A stretch of DNA of 36,824 nt, taken from positions 1 through 36,824 of the IMG/VR virus record IMGVR_UViG_3300021373_002090; one strand, given 5' to 3'. Position 1 is the first letter of the stretch. Each line of letters opens with the position of its first letter. The notes beneath the pieces were generated by a model that did not search any database, was not told the DNA's origin, and saw only the letters and a list, made by a program, of their open reading frames with translations. Source of the stretch: a virus. The position numbers and the translations under genes were made by a program. Of this stretch, positions 1 to 6,054 are shown piece after piece.

Positions 1-381
1 CGATTGGCCGAGCTTGTTACCCTTACAAGGGATGAAGACGGCAAATTGCAAATTGAAGATGTCTTAGGAGACATTCTGGGCAACGTTAAGGGCAACGTCG
101 GGCGCAGCGTCATAGGCAACGTCGGGTTCAGCGTCACGGGCAGCGTCGGGGGCTACGTCGGGCGCAGCGTCGGGGGCAGCGTCGGGGGCAACGTTAAGGG
201 CAGCGTCAAGGGCAACGTCTTGGGCAACATTAAGGGCAGCGTCATAGGCAACGTCGCGGGCGACGTCATGGGCAGCGTTGGGGGCAGCGTAAGAGGAACT
301 GTTCACGGGCGCGTTTTAAACATCAAACAACAAAAGGAAGCACCATGCAAAACCACATCAAAGAAATCACAAAATCTATAG
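1..381 (+). CDS. Tetrapeptide-repeat (Gly-x-Val-x) protein, 3' portion of a gene that crosses the contig junction
   Basis: The reading frame is open from base 1 and continues the gene that starts at 36619, because 36661-36824 duplicates bases 1-164. Joined, the protein has about 140 residues: a short charged N-terminus, a linker ending KLQIEDVLG, then 21 consecutive four-residue units of pattern G-[NSD]-V-x, then a basic Lys/Ser-rich tail. A Val every fourth residue flanked by Gly could form a compact beta-helix-like or fibrous array, but that is inference. The function is unknown. It is the first gene of the rightward early operon and overlaps the downstream Cro-like gene by 37 bases. The 12-base periodicity leaves the opposite strand open too, so ORF length alone is weak evidence; the ribosome binding site and conserved N-terminus at 36619 support this strand. 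Confidence 0.75.
   Translation, partial: RLAELVTLTRDEDGKLQIEDVLGDILGNVKGNVGRSVIGNVGFSVTGSVGGYVGRSVGGSVGGNVKGSVKGNVLGNIKGSVIGNVAGDVMGSVGGSVRGTVHGRVLNIKQQKEAPCKTTSKKSQNL
67..318 (+). repeat. 12-bp tandem repeat array encoding Gly-x-Val-x units
   Basis: There are 21 consecutive 12-base units, typically GGC-ARC-GTC-nnn, starting at the codon for the first Gly of GDIL and ending at GRVL. Units vary mainly at the fourth codon and between AAC and AGC at the second. The array is imperfect enough to be old but regular enough for slippage or recombination. The copy at the contig end (36727-36824) differs from this one at bases 127-128 (TTC here, GGC there), so the repeat is polymorphic or misassembled. 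Confidence 0.9.
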
Positions 382-542
382 GCCGGGAAGAACTGGCCGA
401 AGCGCTGGGCCTCAGTGTTCACAGCGTCAAGCGGGCCGAGGAAGCGCGGCAGTTTCCGGCAAGCTGGTTTGTTGTGGTAAAGCACATGGCACCGCAAGCA
501 ACTATGAACGACTTTGCGTTTAAGAAGGTGCCAGGTGCATGA
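345..542 (+). CDS. Small Cro-like helix-turn-helix protein
   Basis: This 65-residue protein contains a compact HTH: REELAEALGLSVHSVKRAEE followed by a recognition-like stretch with FPASWFVVV. The combination of 'AEALGLS', 'V-x-S-V-K-R' and 'FPASW' is typical of small Cro-type regulators in alphaproteobacterial phages. It starts at ATG 345 behind an AAAGGAAG ribosome binding site, and the 20 bases up to and including the start are identical to those before the first gene (36602-36621). As the second gene of the rightward early operon it is well placed to act on the divergent early promoters at 36524-36593. That target is inference. No full-length CI-type repressor is adjacent; the only other XRE protein is at 17246-17620. 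Confidence 0.7.
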   Translation: MQNHIKEITKSIGREELAEALGLSVHSVKRAEEARQFPASWFVVVKHMAPQATMNDFAFKKVPGA

Positions 543-759
543 ATGTACTATTTGCGGTGCGGGCGCTGTTATCGGCATTGGCTTGCCGGGATTGCGTTCA
601 CAGAAAACCCGTCAAGGCTATAAGTGGGCCTGCCCCGAGCATATTGAGCAAGTCAGAGCGCAGCGTGACGCCGTTTTACGCGCTTCGTTTGCGGCGCGCC
701 AGACTTATCAGCAAGATAGCAAAGGCAAAGAAAGCGCACAGCAAAGTCTCCCACTATGA
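535..759 (+). CDS. Small zinc-finger protein, unknown function
   Basis: The frame from GTG 535 encodes about 74 residues beginning M-H-E-C-T-I-C-G and carrying CPEH about 30 residues later, giving a CxxC...CxxH metal-binding arrangement. An AAGAAGG ribosome binding site lies six bases upstream of the GTG, and the gene overlaps the preceding stop. A competing frame starting at ATG 539 lacks this conserved metal pattern and looks like a shadow. Such short zinc proteins are common in early operons of alphaproteobacterial phages; the role is unknown, with nucleic-acid binding a possibility only. Confidence 0.6.
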   Translation: MHECTICGAGAVIGIGLPGLRSQKTRQGYKWACPEHIEQVRAQRDAVLRASFAARQTYQQDSKGKESAQQSLPL

Positions 760-798
760 GGCGGAACTGCGAACCGTGACAGCGAGGATTTTGGCCGG

Positions 799-1566
799 AT
801 GATTAAACGCAAGGAAATCATAGGCGACCAAACGCTTATTTTAGGCGATTGCTTGGAGGTAATGCCGACACTTGGCGAGTTTGATGCGCTCTTTACGTCT
901 CCACCCTACAATTGCGGGAAAGACTACGGGTCTCACAGAGACAACCTGTCATTAAAAGAATATAAGGGTTTTTTAAAAGCGTCTTTAGCCCATCCGTCGC
1001 GCGTTAAAATTATCAATGTCGGCCAATATCAAGGCAGCAGGGGGTCGAGAGTAAGCCTACCTGCTCTTGTGCAAAACGCTGTTAAGTCTTTCCCCGCAGA
1101 CGAGGTGCTTTGGGATAAAGGGCCAGCGAATGGGGCCGCTTGGGGAAATTATCCAAACAGCCCAAGAATACGAGCGCAACACGAAAGCATTTTAGTTTTT
1201 GGCAACCTCACGATGACAAACGGGAATGGCCTAACGTGGGGCGAGTGGTCACAATTCACAACAAGCATTTGGCGCATACCCGCAAATGTAGACTTGAAAA
1301 CGCATCCCGCAATGATGCCGTTAGAGGTCGCAAGGCGCTGTATTGCGCTTTGGTCAGATATTGCCGGAAATGTTTTGGACCCTTTTATGGGCAGCGGAAC
1401 AACCCTAGTCGCCTGCCAAAAGCTAGGCCGCAAGGGGACAGGGATTGAATTGGATCCCGAATACTTCGACATAGCCTGCAAGCGCGTTGAGGAAGCCGCG
1501 CGTCAGCCCGATCTGCTTGTTAAAGGCCCCGAGCCACAACCGCAGCAAGAGAGGTTTGACTTGTGA
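799..1566 (+). CDS. Orphan DNA methyltransferase, beta class (N4-cytosine or N6-adenine)
   Basis: This 255-residue protein carries a catalytic motif IV TSPPYN at residues 33-38 and the AdoMet-binding motif I DPFMGSGTT near residues 194-202, followed by GIELDPEYFDIA. The order IV, target-recognition region, I defines the beta class, and an SPPY core is more often seen in N4-cytosine enzymes, though N6-adenine members exist. No restriction endonuclease lies next to it, so it is probably an orphan enzyme that modifies phage DNA against host restriction. It begins at ATG 799 and overlaps rusA by four bases, so it belongs to the rightward early operon. The sequence does not reveal its recognition site. 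A second methyltransferase is encoded at 9281. Confidence 0.9.
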   Translation: MIKRKEIIGDQTLILGDCLEVMPTLGEFDALFTSPPYNCGKDYGSHRDNLSLKEYKGFLKASLAHPSRVKIINVGQYQGSRGSRVSLPALVQNAVKSFPADEVLWDKGPANGAAWGNYPNSPRIRAQHESILVFGNLTMTNGNGLTWGEWSQFTTSIWRIPANVDLKTHPAMMPLEVARRCIALWSDIAGNVLDPFMGSGTTLVACQKLGRKGTGIELDPEYFDIACKRVEEAARQPDLLVKGPEPQPQQERFDL

Positions 1567-1916
1567 AAATCACCATACCATGGCCCCCGTCCAAGACAAC
1601 CAAGAACGGATCTCAAGGCAACTATTTCGGAAAAGCGCGTGCCGCAAGAGCCTACAAGACCAATTGCGCGTCGGAGTGCAGGGAACAGCGCGTTAAGCCT
1701 ATGAACCTTGCAAGCGGCGATACGCCTGTAAAAATTACTTACTATCCGCCAAACAATCGCCGAGTTGATTGGGACAATTTGGCGGGCCGCGCGAAACAAG
1801 GCTGGGACGCCATAGCAGAAGCAACCGGCGTTGATGACGGGAGGTGGTGGCCCGTTACGTGCGCCAAGGGTGCAGCTGTTAAAAATGGCAAAATTGTCGT
1901 AGAGTTTTTAAAATAA
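1563..1916 (+). CDS. rusA: RusA-like Holliday junction resolvase
   Basis: This 117-residue protein has the RusA fold signature: an N-terminal strand ITIPWPPSKTT with Asn, a basic segment, then RVDWDNLAGRAKQGWDAIAEATGVDDGRW, which supplies the conserved Asp residues (D-x-DN, then DD) that bind metal. RusA dimers cleave four-way junctions formed during recombination, consistent with the Rad52-like and NinB proteins of the opposite operon. The start is GTG 1563 in a GTGA overlap with the methyltransferase stop, behind AGAGAGG. The length is close to the usual 115-130 residues. It is the last gene before a structured intergenic region. Confidence 0.85.
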   Translation: MKITIPWPPSKTTKNGSQGNYFGKARAARAYKTNCASECREQRVKPMNLASGDTPVKITYYPPNNRRVDWDNLAGRAKQGWDAIAEATGVDDGRWWPVTCAKGAAVKNGKIVVEFLK

Positions 1917-1918
1917 GT

Positions 1919-1975
1919 GGGGCGGCGAGATAAATGCGGGGAAATTCTAAAAACCCGCAAATCTCAAACCGCCCC
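1919..1975. other. Long interrupted stem-loop between rusA and the replication operon
   Basis: Three nested complementary blocks face each other: GGGGCGG 1919-1925 with CCGCCCC 1969-1975, GAGAT 1927-1931 with ATCTC 1961-1965, and TGCGGG 1935-1940 with CCCGCA 1954-1959, around a 13-base A/T-rich loop. That is 18 paired positions with small internal bulges. There is no U-tract after it, so it is not a classical terminator. It could slow transcription, stabilise the early mRNA 3' end, or be a protein-binding site. The rest of 1976-2067 contains nothing else I can support. Confidence 0.65.
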
Positions 1976-2067
1976 GGTCGAGGTAGAAAGGAAAGGCAAA
2001 GCCCCCGACGAAAATTAACATAGCGGAACGATCTAAGGACGCAAGCCCCCAACGGCATTTGCCTATG

Positions 2068-2096
2068 TTGAAATGAGAAAGCCTTGCCCGTATAAA
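2068..2096 (+). promoter_or_regulatory. Strong sigma70-like promoter of the replication operon
   Basis: TTGAAA at 2068-2073, a spacer of exactly 17 bases, then TATAAA at 2091-2096: ten of twelve consensus positions. A short stem GCCCG/CGGGC flanks the -10 box. It lies about 70 bases before the leader ORF at 2165. It resembles neither the early nor the late promoter family found elsewhere in the window, so replication genes may have separate control. Confidence 0.6.
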
Positions 2097-2164
2097 AAGC
2101 GGGCAGGGGAGTGTAGCACCACTCGACCCCGCCCAAACATAACCGGCTGAAGAGGAGTGCGGCC

Positions 2165-2215
2165 ATGAATAACACCATTTTAGCGCGCACCAATACGATG
2201 GGCAACCCGCCATGA
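2165..2215 (+). CDS. 16-residue leader ORF coupled to the replication initiator
   Basis: ATG 2165 follows an AGAGGAG ribosome binding site with seven-base spacing, the best such site in this stretch. The peptide is MNNTILARTNTMGNPP and its stop overlaps the start of the next gene as ATGA at 2212. The initiator gene itself has only a weak site of its own, so translation of this leader may deliver ribosomes to it. The peptide probably has no function beyond coupling. Confidence 0.45.
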   Translation: MNNTILARTNTMGNPP

Positions 2216-3105
2216 GCGGCTTTGTCACGATTGACCGCAGCGTGTTTGGTCACGGCTTTTTTCCCAAGGAAAAAATGTCAGAACGAGAGGCTTGGATATG
2301 GATTATTCAAAACGCCGCTTGGAAGGATACACAGCACCGCGTTGGGGGGAAAATCTTACCCGTGCCGCGCGGTTCCTTTATGACGACGCTGCGAGAGTTG
2401 CAGGCTGTTTTTTGTTGGAAATCAGATACTAAGGTTCGCAACTTTTTGAAGCGATTGGAAGCCGAACGCATGATCGAACGCACCGCGTGCGGTCCCAAAA
2501 ACGCACCAAAAACGCACGTAACTATCTGTAACTATGAAGAATATCAGACTTCGGGCCGCACGAAAAACGCACCAGAAACGCACCGAACGCGCCACGAAAA
2601 ACGCAGTAAAGGAACAAGTATAAACAATAAACAAGATACACCTTACGGTGTATTGGCAAAGCCCGTTTCAAAAGGGACGCGATTGCCTGACGATTGGGCG
2701 CTTCCAAGTCAGTGGGGCCAGTGGGCGGTTGGCGAGGGATGGGAGCCAGATCAGATCCGAACCGAGGCCGACAAGTTCAGAGATTATTGGGTCAGCGTTT
2801 CCGGGCAAAAGGGCGTCAAACGCGATTGGCTTGCGACTTGGCGAAACTGGATGAGAAACAGCAACACACCAAAGGGAAAATTAAATGCGACAGCTAACGA
2901 CAGAAACCGACTCTCACCAGCAAGCGCTAGCCATGAAAACCTTTTTGCGGGGTTCGCTATCGCAGGTCAGCGAGGAACACCGCCCAATGGTGGAGAAGCT
3001 GATGAAGCCAGCGGACAGGGAATGGACTTCGGGCAGAGTGGCGACACTTCTGGCGAGCTACTTCGTTTCCCAGCTTCCGGCGAACATCCAAGCGGCGATT
3101 GCTGA
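2212..3105 (+). CDS. Phage replication initiator (lambda O / DnaT-like replisome organiser)
   Basis: This is a 297-residue protein. Residues about 1-105 form a winged-helix-type domain typical of phage replisome organisers (FVTIDRSVFGH, EREAWIWIIQNAAW, then LRELQAVF and FLKRLEAERMIERT). A polar linker of about 50 residues follows, then a DnaT-like helical segment, LPDDWALPSQWGQWAVG...FRDYWVSVSGQKGVKRDWLATWRNWMR at about 160-222. Such proteins bind iterons and recruit the host helicase loader or helicase. The DNA encoding the linker carries a set of direct repeats, as in lambda O, described as a separate feature. The last 221 bases overlap the next gene in another frame. Naming rests on architecture rather than a database match. 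Confidence 0.75.
   Translation: MSGFVTIDRSVFGHGFFPKEKMSEREAWIWIIQNAAWKDTQHRVGGKILPVPRGSFMTTLRELQAVFCWKSDTKVRNFLKRLEAERMIERTACGPKNAPKTHVTICNYEEYQTSGRTKNAPETHRTRHEKRSKGTSINNKQDTPYGVLAKPVSKGTRLPDDWALPSQWGQWAVGEGWEPDQIRTEADKFRDYWVSVSGQKGVKRDWLATWRNWMRNSNTPKGKLNATANDRNRLSPASASHENLFAGFAIAGQRGTPPNGGEADEASGQGMDFGQSGDTSGELLRFPASGEHPSGDC
2475..2653. other. Putative replication origin: iterons, AT-rich stretch and hairpin inside the initiator gene
   Basis: Direct repeats of core RAACGCACC occur at 2475-2484, 2497-2507, 2508-2518, 2563-2573 and 2574-2584, with degenerate copies at 2585-2593 and 2597-2606. The best copies read AAAAACGCACC. Neighbouring copies are 11 bases apart and the two clusters are 66 bases apart, so they sit on one DNA face. 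An A/T-rich run follows at about 2611-2639, then a perfect hairpin ATACACC-TTAC-GGTGTAT at 2636-2653. Iterons followed by an AT-rich melting region inside an initiator gene is the lambda-type origin layout. Function is inferred from this layout. Confidence 0.65.
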
Positions 3106-3394
3106 GGATTGGCTTGCCGAATTACAATCTTTCCCGGCATGGGCGCTGCAAGAGGCGTGCCGCTGGTGGCTGTCAGCCGACAACCCAGAACGCAAGCGAA
3201 AGCCGCATCCTGGCGACATTGCGGCAAAGGCGCGGCAAGAAACCTTGATTGTGAAATTGGCTAACGAAAGGCTAAACGACCGACTGAAAAGCAAACAGGC
3301 AAAGCCAGACGCGAAAGAAGGCCGAGTGTCTGGGTCGACTGCAAACGAGATTATCCGGCAAGCGGGACTTGCAAAGCGGATTAACAAAAATTGA
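2885..3394 (+). CDS. Probable replication-accessory protein, overlapping the initiator gene
   Basis: This 169-residue protein has central segments REWTSGRVATLLASYF, EDWLAELQSFPAWALQEACRWWL and RKRKPHPGDIAAKA, typical of proteins that follow the initiator in alphaproteobacterial prophages. A helicase-loader (lambda P-like) role would fit the position, but there is no Walker motif to prove it. ATG 2885 follows AAAGGGAAAA; ATG 2933 is an alternative start that would shorten the overlap. With ATG 2885 the first 73 codons overlap the initiator in a different frame. Both proteins look real by composition, so this is a genuine same-strand overlap rather than a start error alone. Confidence 0.75.
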   Translation: MRQLTTETDSHQQALAMKTFLRGSLSQVSEEHRPMVEKLMKPADREWTSGRVATLLASYFVSQLPANIQAAIAEDWLAELQSFPAWALQEACRWWLSADNPERKRKPHPGDIAAKARQETLIVKLANERLNDRLKSKQAKPDAKEGRVSGSTANEIIRQAGLAKRINKN

Positions 3395-3413
3395 CCTATT
3401 TTCAACAAAACGC

Positions 3414-3441
3414 TTGCGACCAATTTTTTTGCGTGTAGGTT
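3414..3441 (+). promoter_or_regulatory. Early-class promoter (TTGCGA-N16-TAGGTT)
   Basis: TTGCGA 3414-3419 and TAGGTT 3436-3441 are separated by 16 bases containing a T-run. The 38 bases from 3414 match the promoter of the opposed regulator cassette (complement of 17671-17708) at 34 positions without gaps, including an identical GTGTAGGTTGTGGATAGG. This shared block lies immediately before two different genes, so it is likely promoter plus operator. It drives the gene at 3468 and probably the run of small genes to 9136. Confidence 0.65.
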
Positions 3442-3467
3442 GTGGATAGGAAAAGAAAGGTAACGAC

Positions 3468-3992
3468 ATGGCATTCACGCACAACATCAAGACGAGTTAC
3501 GACAAACCGCCAATACCGACGCGAGACCACGATTGGTCAGCGTGGTTTGATTGGGCCAGCCCAGACGATGACCATTTCATCAGCGGGAACGGAGAAACAG
3601 AACAGGCAGCGGTTGCGAATCTCATTGCAAAGGCAGCAAAGGCAAACGAACCGCGCTATCACGGCGAAATTGTTGATATGGCCTTTGAATTTTGGAGCGC
3701 GCCAAAGTGGCAACCGATTGAGACTGCGCCGAAGGATGGGACGGAACTTTTGTTGTGGAATGATACAGGGCTGTCAATTGGGGAATGGCAAGGCTTAGAA
3801 GAGGATCAACTTGATCAACCCGGACATAACCCCGGATGGTACGGAGTAGGCTTGTCAGCTGATCCTATGATGTGGGGCAGGACGGATGAGTTTGGTTTTA
3901 AAGGGACTTGTTTTCTTTACGAAGCTCAAGGCCAACCCACCCGCTGGATGCCCCTGCCTAACGCACCAAAGAAGGGCGGAGCCGATGCGTAA
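3468..3992 (+). CDS. DUF551-containing phage protein
   Basis: In this 174-residue protein the C-terminal half (about 84-170) has the DUF551 signature: WQPIETAPKDGTELLLW near the start of the domain, GEWQ, and a terminal PTRWMPLPNAP. DUF551 is widespread in phages and prophages, with unknown biochemical function. The N-terminal 80 residues are acidic and aromatic, with HDWSAWFDWASPDDDH. It starts at ATG 3468 behind AAAGAAAGG and is the first gene after the early-class promoter at 3414-3441. Its last bases overlap the next start at 3985. Confidence 0.8.
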   Translation: MAFTHNIKTSYDKPPIPTRDHDWSAWFDWASPDDDHFISGNGETEQAAVANLIAKAAKANEPRYHGEIVDMAFEFWSAPKWQPIETAPKDGTELLLWNDTGLSIGEWQGLEEDQLDQPGHNPGWYGVGLSADPMMWGRTDEFGFKGTCFLYEAQGQPTRWMPLPNAPKKGGADA

Positions 3993-4164
3993 CTGGACAA
4001 ACGAACAATTCAGAGAGGCTGGCTGGAAATGGGTGCTGCGCTTTAAAGGCAAGCCATTGCCTTTAGGGAGGCGTCCAATGGGGCGAGGTTCACGCTGGAG
4101 GCCAACTTTGGATATGGCAAAGAAGATGACGGCGCTGGTGGCGAGGGTGAAGGATTTGCCATGA
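3985..4164 (+). CDS. Small basic hypothetical protein (59 residues)
   Basis: ATG 3985 lies behind AAGGGCGGAG and overlaps the DUF551 stop; the stop overlaps the next start as ATGA. The product begins MRNWTNEQFREAGWKWV, is rich in Lys and Arg, and contains RRPMGRGSRWRP. The basic character would suit nucleic-acid binding, but no family is recognised. Its tight packing with neighbours supports it being a real gene. Confidence 0.55.
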   Translation: MRNWTNEQFREAGWKWVLRFKGKPLPLGRRPMGRGSRWRPTLDMAKKMTALVARVKDLP

Positions 4165-4238
4165 ACGTGATTGCCCCAGCGGTAGAGGAAACGCAGCAAC
4201 AGGCTATCCCGAAGTGGGAGCCGGATGATGAAGAGTGA
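4161..4238 (+). CDS. Mini-ORF, 25 residues, acidic
   Basis: ATG 4161 overlaps the preceding TGA (ATGA). The peptide begins MNVIAPAVEETQQQA and ends WEPDDEE. No family is recognised. It is supported only by coupling and by the tight gene order. Confidence 0.35.
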   Translation: MNVIAPAVEETQQQAIPKWEPDDEE

Positions 4239-4308
4239 TATGACGGACGGAATGCCAAAAGAAATTTGTGCTTGGCCTGACTATGATGGTGATGTTGATG
4301 GGTATTGA
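4225..4308 (+). CDS. Mini-ORF, 27 residues
   Basis: ATG 4225 (or ATG 4228) follows GGGAG and overlaps the end of the previous mini-ORF. The peptide contains MPKEICAWPDYDGD. Short phage proteins with a similar 'K-x-I-x-A-W-P' element are familiar, but the function is unknown. Another overlapping frame, from ATG 4298 to a stop at 4399, could encode 33 residues and is not called. Confidence 0.35.
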   Translation: MMKSDMTDGMPKEICAWPDYDGDVDGY

Positions 4309-4350
4309 GCCGCTTGGTCAAATTAAAGCGATAAAGTCCCTGCATCGGGT

Positions 4351-4599
4351 GTGGTTAGGTATCGCCGAGGTGACACGGCGGGCCGGATCAAGTCTTTAGT
4401 TTGGGAAGAGGATAAGCATTGGAGGCACAGAGGAATGCCGCCCGTTGCCATTGGTCGGTTTTGCTTCAACGTCATGCAGGACGGACGCGGCTTATGGTAT
4501 GTTGCAGGGCGTCTAGAGTCCCACCAAGCTCTTGATTTGGCAAAAGCTCAGGCGCAGTCAATATTTGATCGCATGGTAAGTGGGTGTTTAGAGCAATGA
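4351..4599 (+). CDS. Hypothetical protein (about 82 residues)
   Basis: A GTG start at 4351 is the most upstream usable start after an in-frame stop at 4324; its ribosome binding site is weak. The product is mixed alpha/beta with the segment GRFCFNVMQDGRGLWYVAGRLESHQALDLAKAQ, which looks like a small globular domain. No family is recognised. It overlaps the following gene by four bases. Confidence 0.6.
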   Translation: MVRYRRGDTAGRIKSLVWEEDKHWRHRGMPPVAIGRFCFNVMQDGRGLWYVAGRLESHQALDLAKAQAQSIFDRMVSGCLEQ

Positions 4600-4871
4600 C
4601 ACGGAATAAAGCACAACAAAGGGGCGGTGATATGGGGGCGTTGGTCTTTGAGGGTTTTCTTGAGGTTCGGGGCAACAGGGAGCCTTTGTTTTCAACATCA
4701 GATCGTCAATACGCCTTTGACATGGCCAGCGTTGCAAAGCGCGCAAGTGGCGGCAGGGGTGAGGTGGTAATGTTTATTGTGGAGGGTGGTTGCATCCTGA
4801 ATGAGGTGTTGGATTGGGAGCATCCTGACTTTCCAAGGGACAGGCTCCGGCTGCCTCTGATGAGTGAGTGA
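4596..4871 (+). CDS. Hypothetical protein (about 91 residues)
   Basis: ATG 4596 overlaps the previous stop as ATGA. ATG 4632, behind AAAGGGGCGG, is a plausible alternative that gives 79 residues starting MGALVFEGFLEVRG. The product has a central VVMFIVEGGCILNEVLDWEHP. No family is recognised. It overlaps the next gene's ATG 4871 by one base. Confidence 0.6.
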   Translation: MTRNKAQQRGGDMGALVFEGFLEVRGNREPLFSTSDRQYAFDMASVAKRASGGRGEVVMFIVEGGCILNEVLDWEHPDFPRDRLRLPLMSE

Positions 4872-5629
4872 TGCAAAGCACATGGGACTACACCACCAGC
4901 CCCGTTGCTTGGTCCTACAAGCAGGATCGCAGCTTTGCATCCTTCATCATCGGCCCGGTTGGATCGGGCGCGGAGATCATTGATCAGAATTTTCCCCAAT
5001 ACCAAGGCGTCCGCCTTACCTCGGCCGAAGTTCTCATTCACTACCGTGGGGCCACGCAAAACGTGGACTGCCCCATTGAGGTGATCCCGGCCGCTGGCCG
5101 TTTCTGGATCATCAACCCGTGGATGGAGAACCTAGTGGCGCTGTCCAAGGTGGACGCGGGAACCATAGACATGCAATCCTTAACCTATACCGCGAAGCGA
5201 TGGGGGTTTAATATGGCTAAATCTGTCGAGCCGATTGTTCCGAAAAATATGACCCTAAACGAGGTTATTGCCTACGATGGGCTGCGCAAAGCTCAGTTCT
5301 TAGCGCATCAAACGGCAAGTAAGGCCGGATGGTATAAAAACCCAGAGACGGGCGAAAATATTCAGCGCAATTTTGGCGAAGTTGTGGCGCTTATGCATTC
5401 TGAACTTTCAGAGGCGCTAGAGGCCGACCGCAAAGGGCTTTTTGATGACAAGCTGCCCCATAGGGACGGTCGGGAGGTTGAGTTTGCAGATTGTATCATT
5501 CGCATTCTTGATACCGCCGATGCGCTAGGCCTTGATTTAGCTGGAGCGTTCATTGAAAAAAACAGATTTAACAAAACGCGTTCTGATCACAAAATTGAAA
5601 ATCGCGCAAAAGGAGGTAAAAAATATTGA
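4871..5629 (+). CDS. MazG-like nucleotide pyrophosphohydrolase domain with an unrelated N-terminal extension
   Basis: This 252-residue protein has a MazG-like C-terminal region (about 115-245): ELSEALEA supplies Exx[12 protein letters not shown] supplies ExxD, and a basic tail follows with K[11 protein letters not shown]. MazG-type enzymes hydrolyse nucleoside triphosphates to monophosphates; phage copies may adjust nucleotide or alarmone pools. The first 114 residues are unlike this domain. They include [13 protein letters not shown], which resembles the P-loop start of phage terminases but lacks the Lys. They are also encoded by visibly more GC-rich, C/G-ending codons (about 4871-5200). An internal ATG at 5213, preceded by GGGGG, could start a separate MazG protein. 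This suggests a fusion or mosaic insertion. Confidence 0.75.
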   Translation: MQSTWDYTTSPVAWSYKQDRSFASFIIGPVGSGAEIIDQNFPQYQGVRLTSAEVLIHYRGATQNVDCPIEVIPAAGRFWIINPWMENLVALSKVDAGTIDMQSLTYTAKRWGFNMAKSVEPIVPKNMTLNEVIAYDGLRKAQFLAHQTASKAGWYKNPETGENIQRNFGEVVALMHSELSEALEADRKGLFDDKLPHRDGREVEFADCIIRILDTADALGLDLAGAFIEKNRFNKTRSDHKIENRAKGGKKY

Positions 5630-6054
5630 TGGCTGGATCTATTAACAAGGTGATCCTCATTGGCAACCTGGGCCGCGACCCAGAGATGCGAATTTTCAAC
5701 AACGGGGGCAAGGTATGCAAATTGCGTATCGCTACGTCCGAGACTTGGAAAGACAGCCAAACTGGCGAGCGCCGCGAAAAAACAGAATGGCACTCAATCG
5801 CCATCTTCCAAGAAGGGCTTGTTCGCATTGCCGAGCAATACCTACGCAAAGGCTCAAAAGTATACATTGAGGGCAAACTGCAAACGCGCAAGTGGTTAGA
5901 TCAATCCGGTCAAGACAGGTATTCAACTGAGGTTGTTCTGCAAGGATATGACGGCGTTTTGACCATGCTCGACGGTCGCAGCGAAAACGGGGGCGCGCCA
6001 TCCTATCAGGATCCGCCCGCCCGCTCAAACGACCTTGATGAAATCCCGTTCTAA
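5629..6054 (+). CDS. ssb: Single-stranded DNA-binding protein
   Basis: This 141-residue protein has the canonical OB-fold sequence: [17 protein letters not shown] at the start, [41 protein letters not shown], and an acidic C-terminal tip ending DEIPF that recruits replication and repair partners. SSB coats single strands during replication and recombination. The start is ATG 5629, overlapping the MazG stop; AGGAGG at 5611-5616 is 12 bases upstream, and TTG 5626 is an alternative. It is followed by a perfect inverted repeat. Confidence 0.95.
   Translation: MAGSINKVILIGNLGRDPEMRIFNNGGKVCKLRIATSETWKDSQTGERREKTEWHSIAIFQEGLVRIAEQYLRKGSKVYIEGKLQTRKWLDQSGQDRYSTEVVLQGYDGVLTMLDGRSENGGAPSYQDPPARSNDLDEIPF

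Noticed and set aside
64-306. Minus-strand ORF of Asp-Ala-Ala/Val repeats opposite the tetrapeptide gene
   Set aside because: It is open only because the 12-bp repeat contains no stops on either strand; there is no ribosome binding site and no neighbours in that direction.
67-318. Possible CRISPR-like array
   Set aside because: Repeats are 12 bases, contiguous and in frame with no unique spacers; this is a coding repeat.
539-802. Plus-strand ORF of 87 residues overlapping the zinc-finger gene
   Set aside because: The competing frame from GTG 535 has a clear CxxC...CxxH pattern and a well-spaced ribosome binding site; this frame shows no conserved features.
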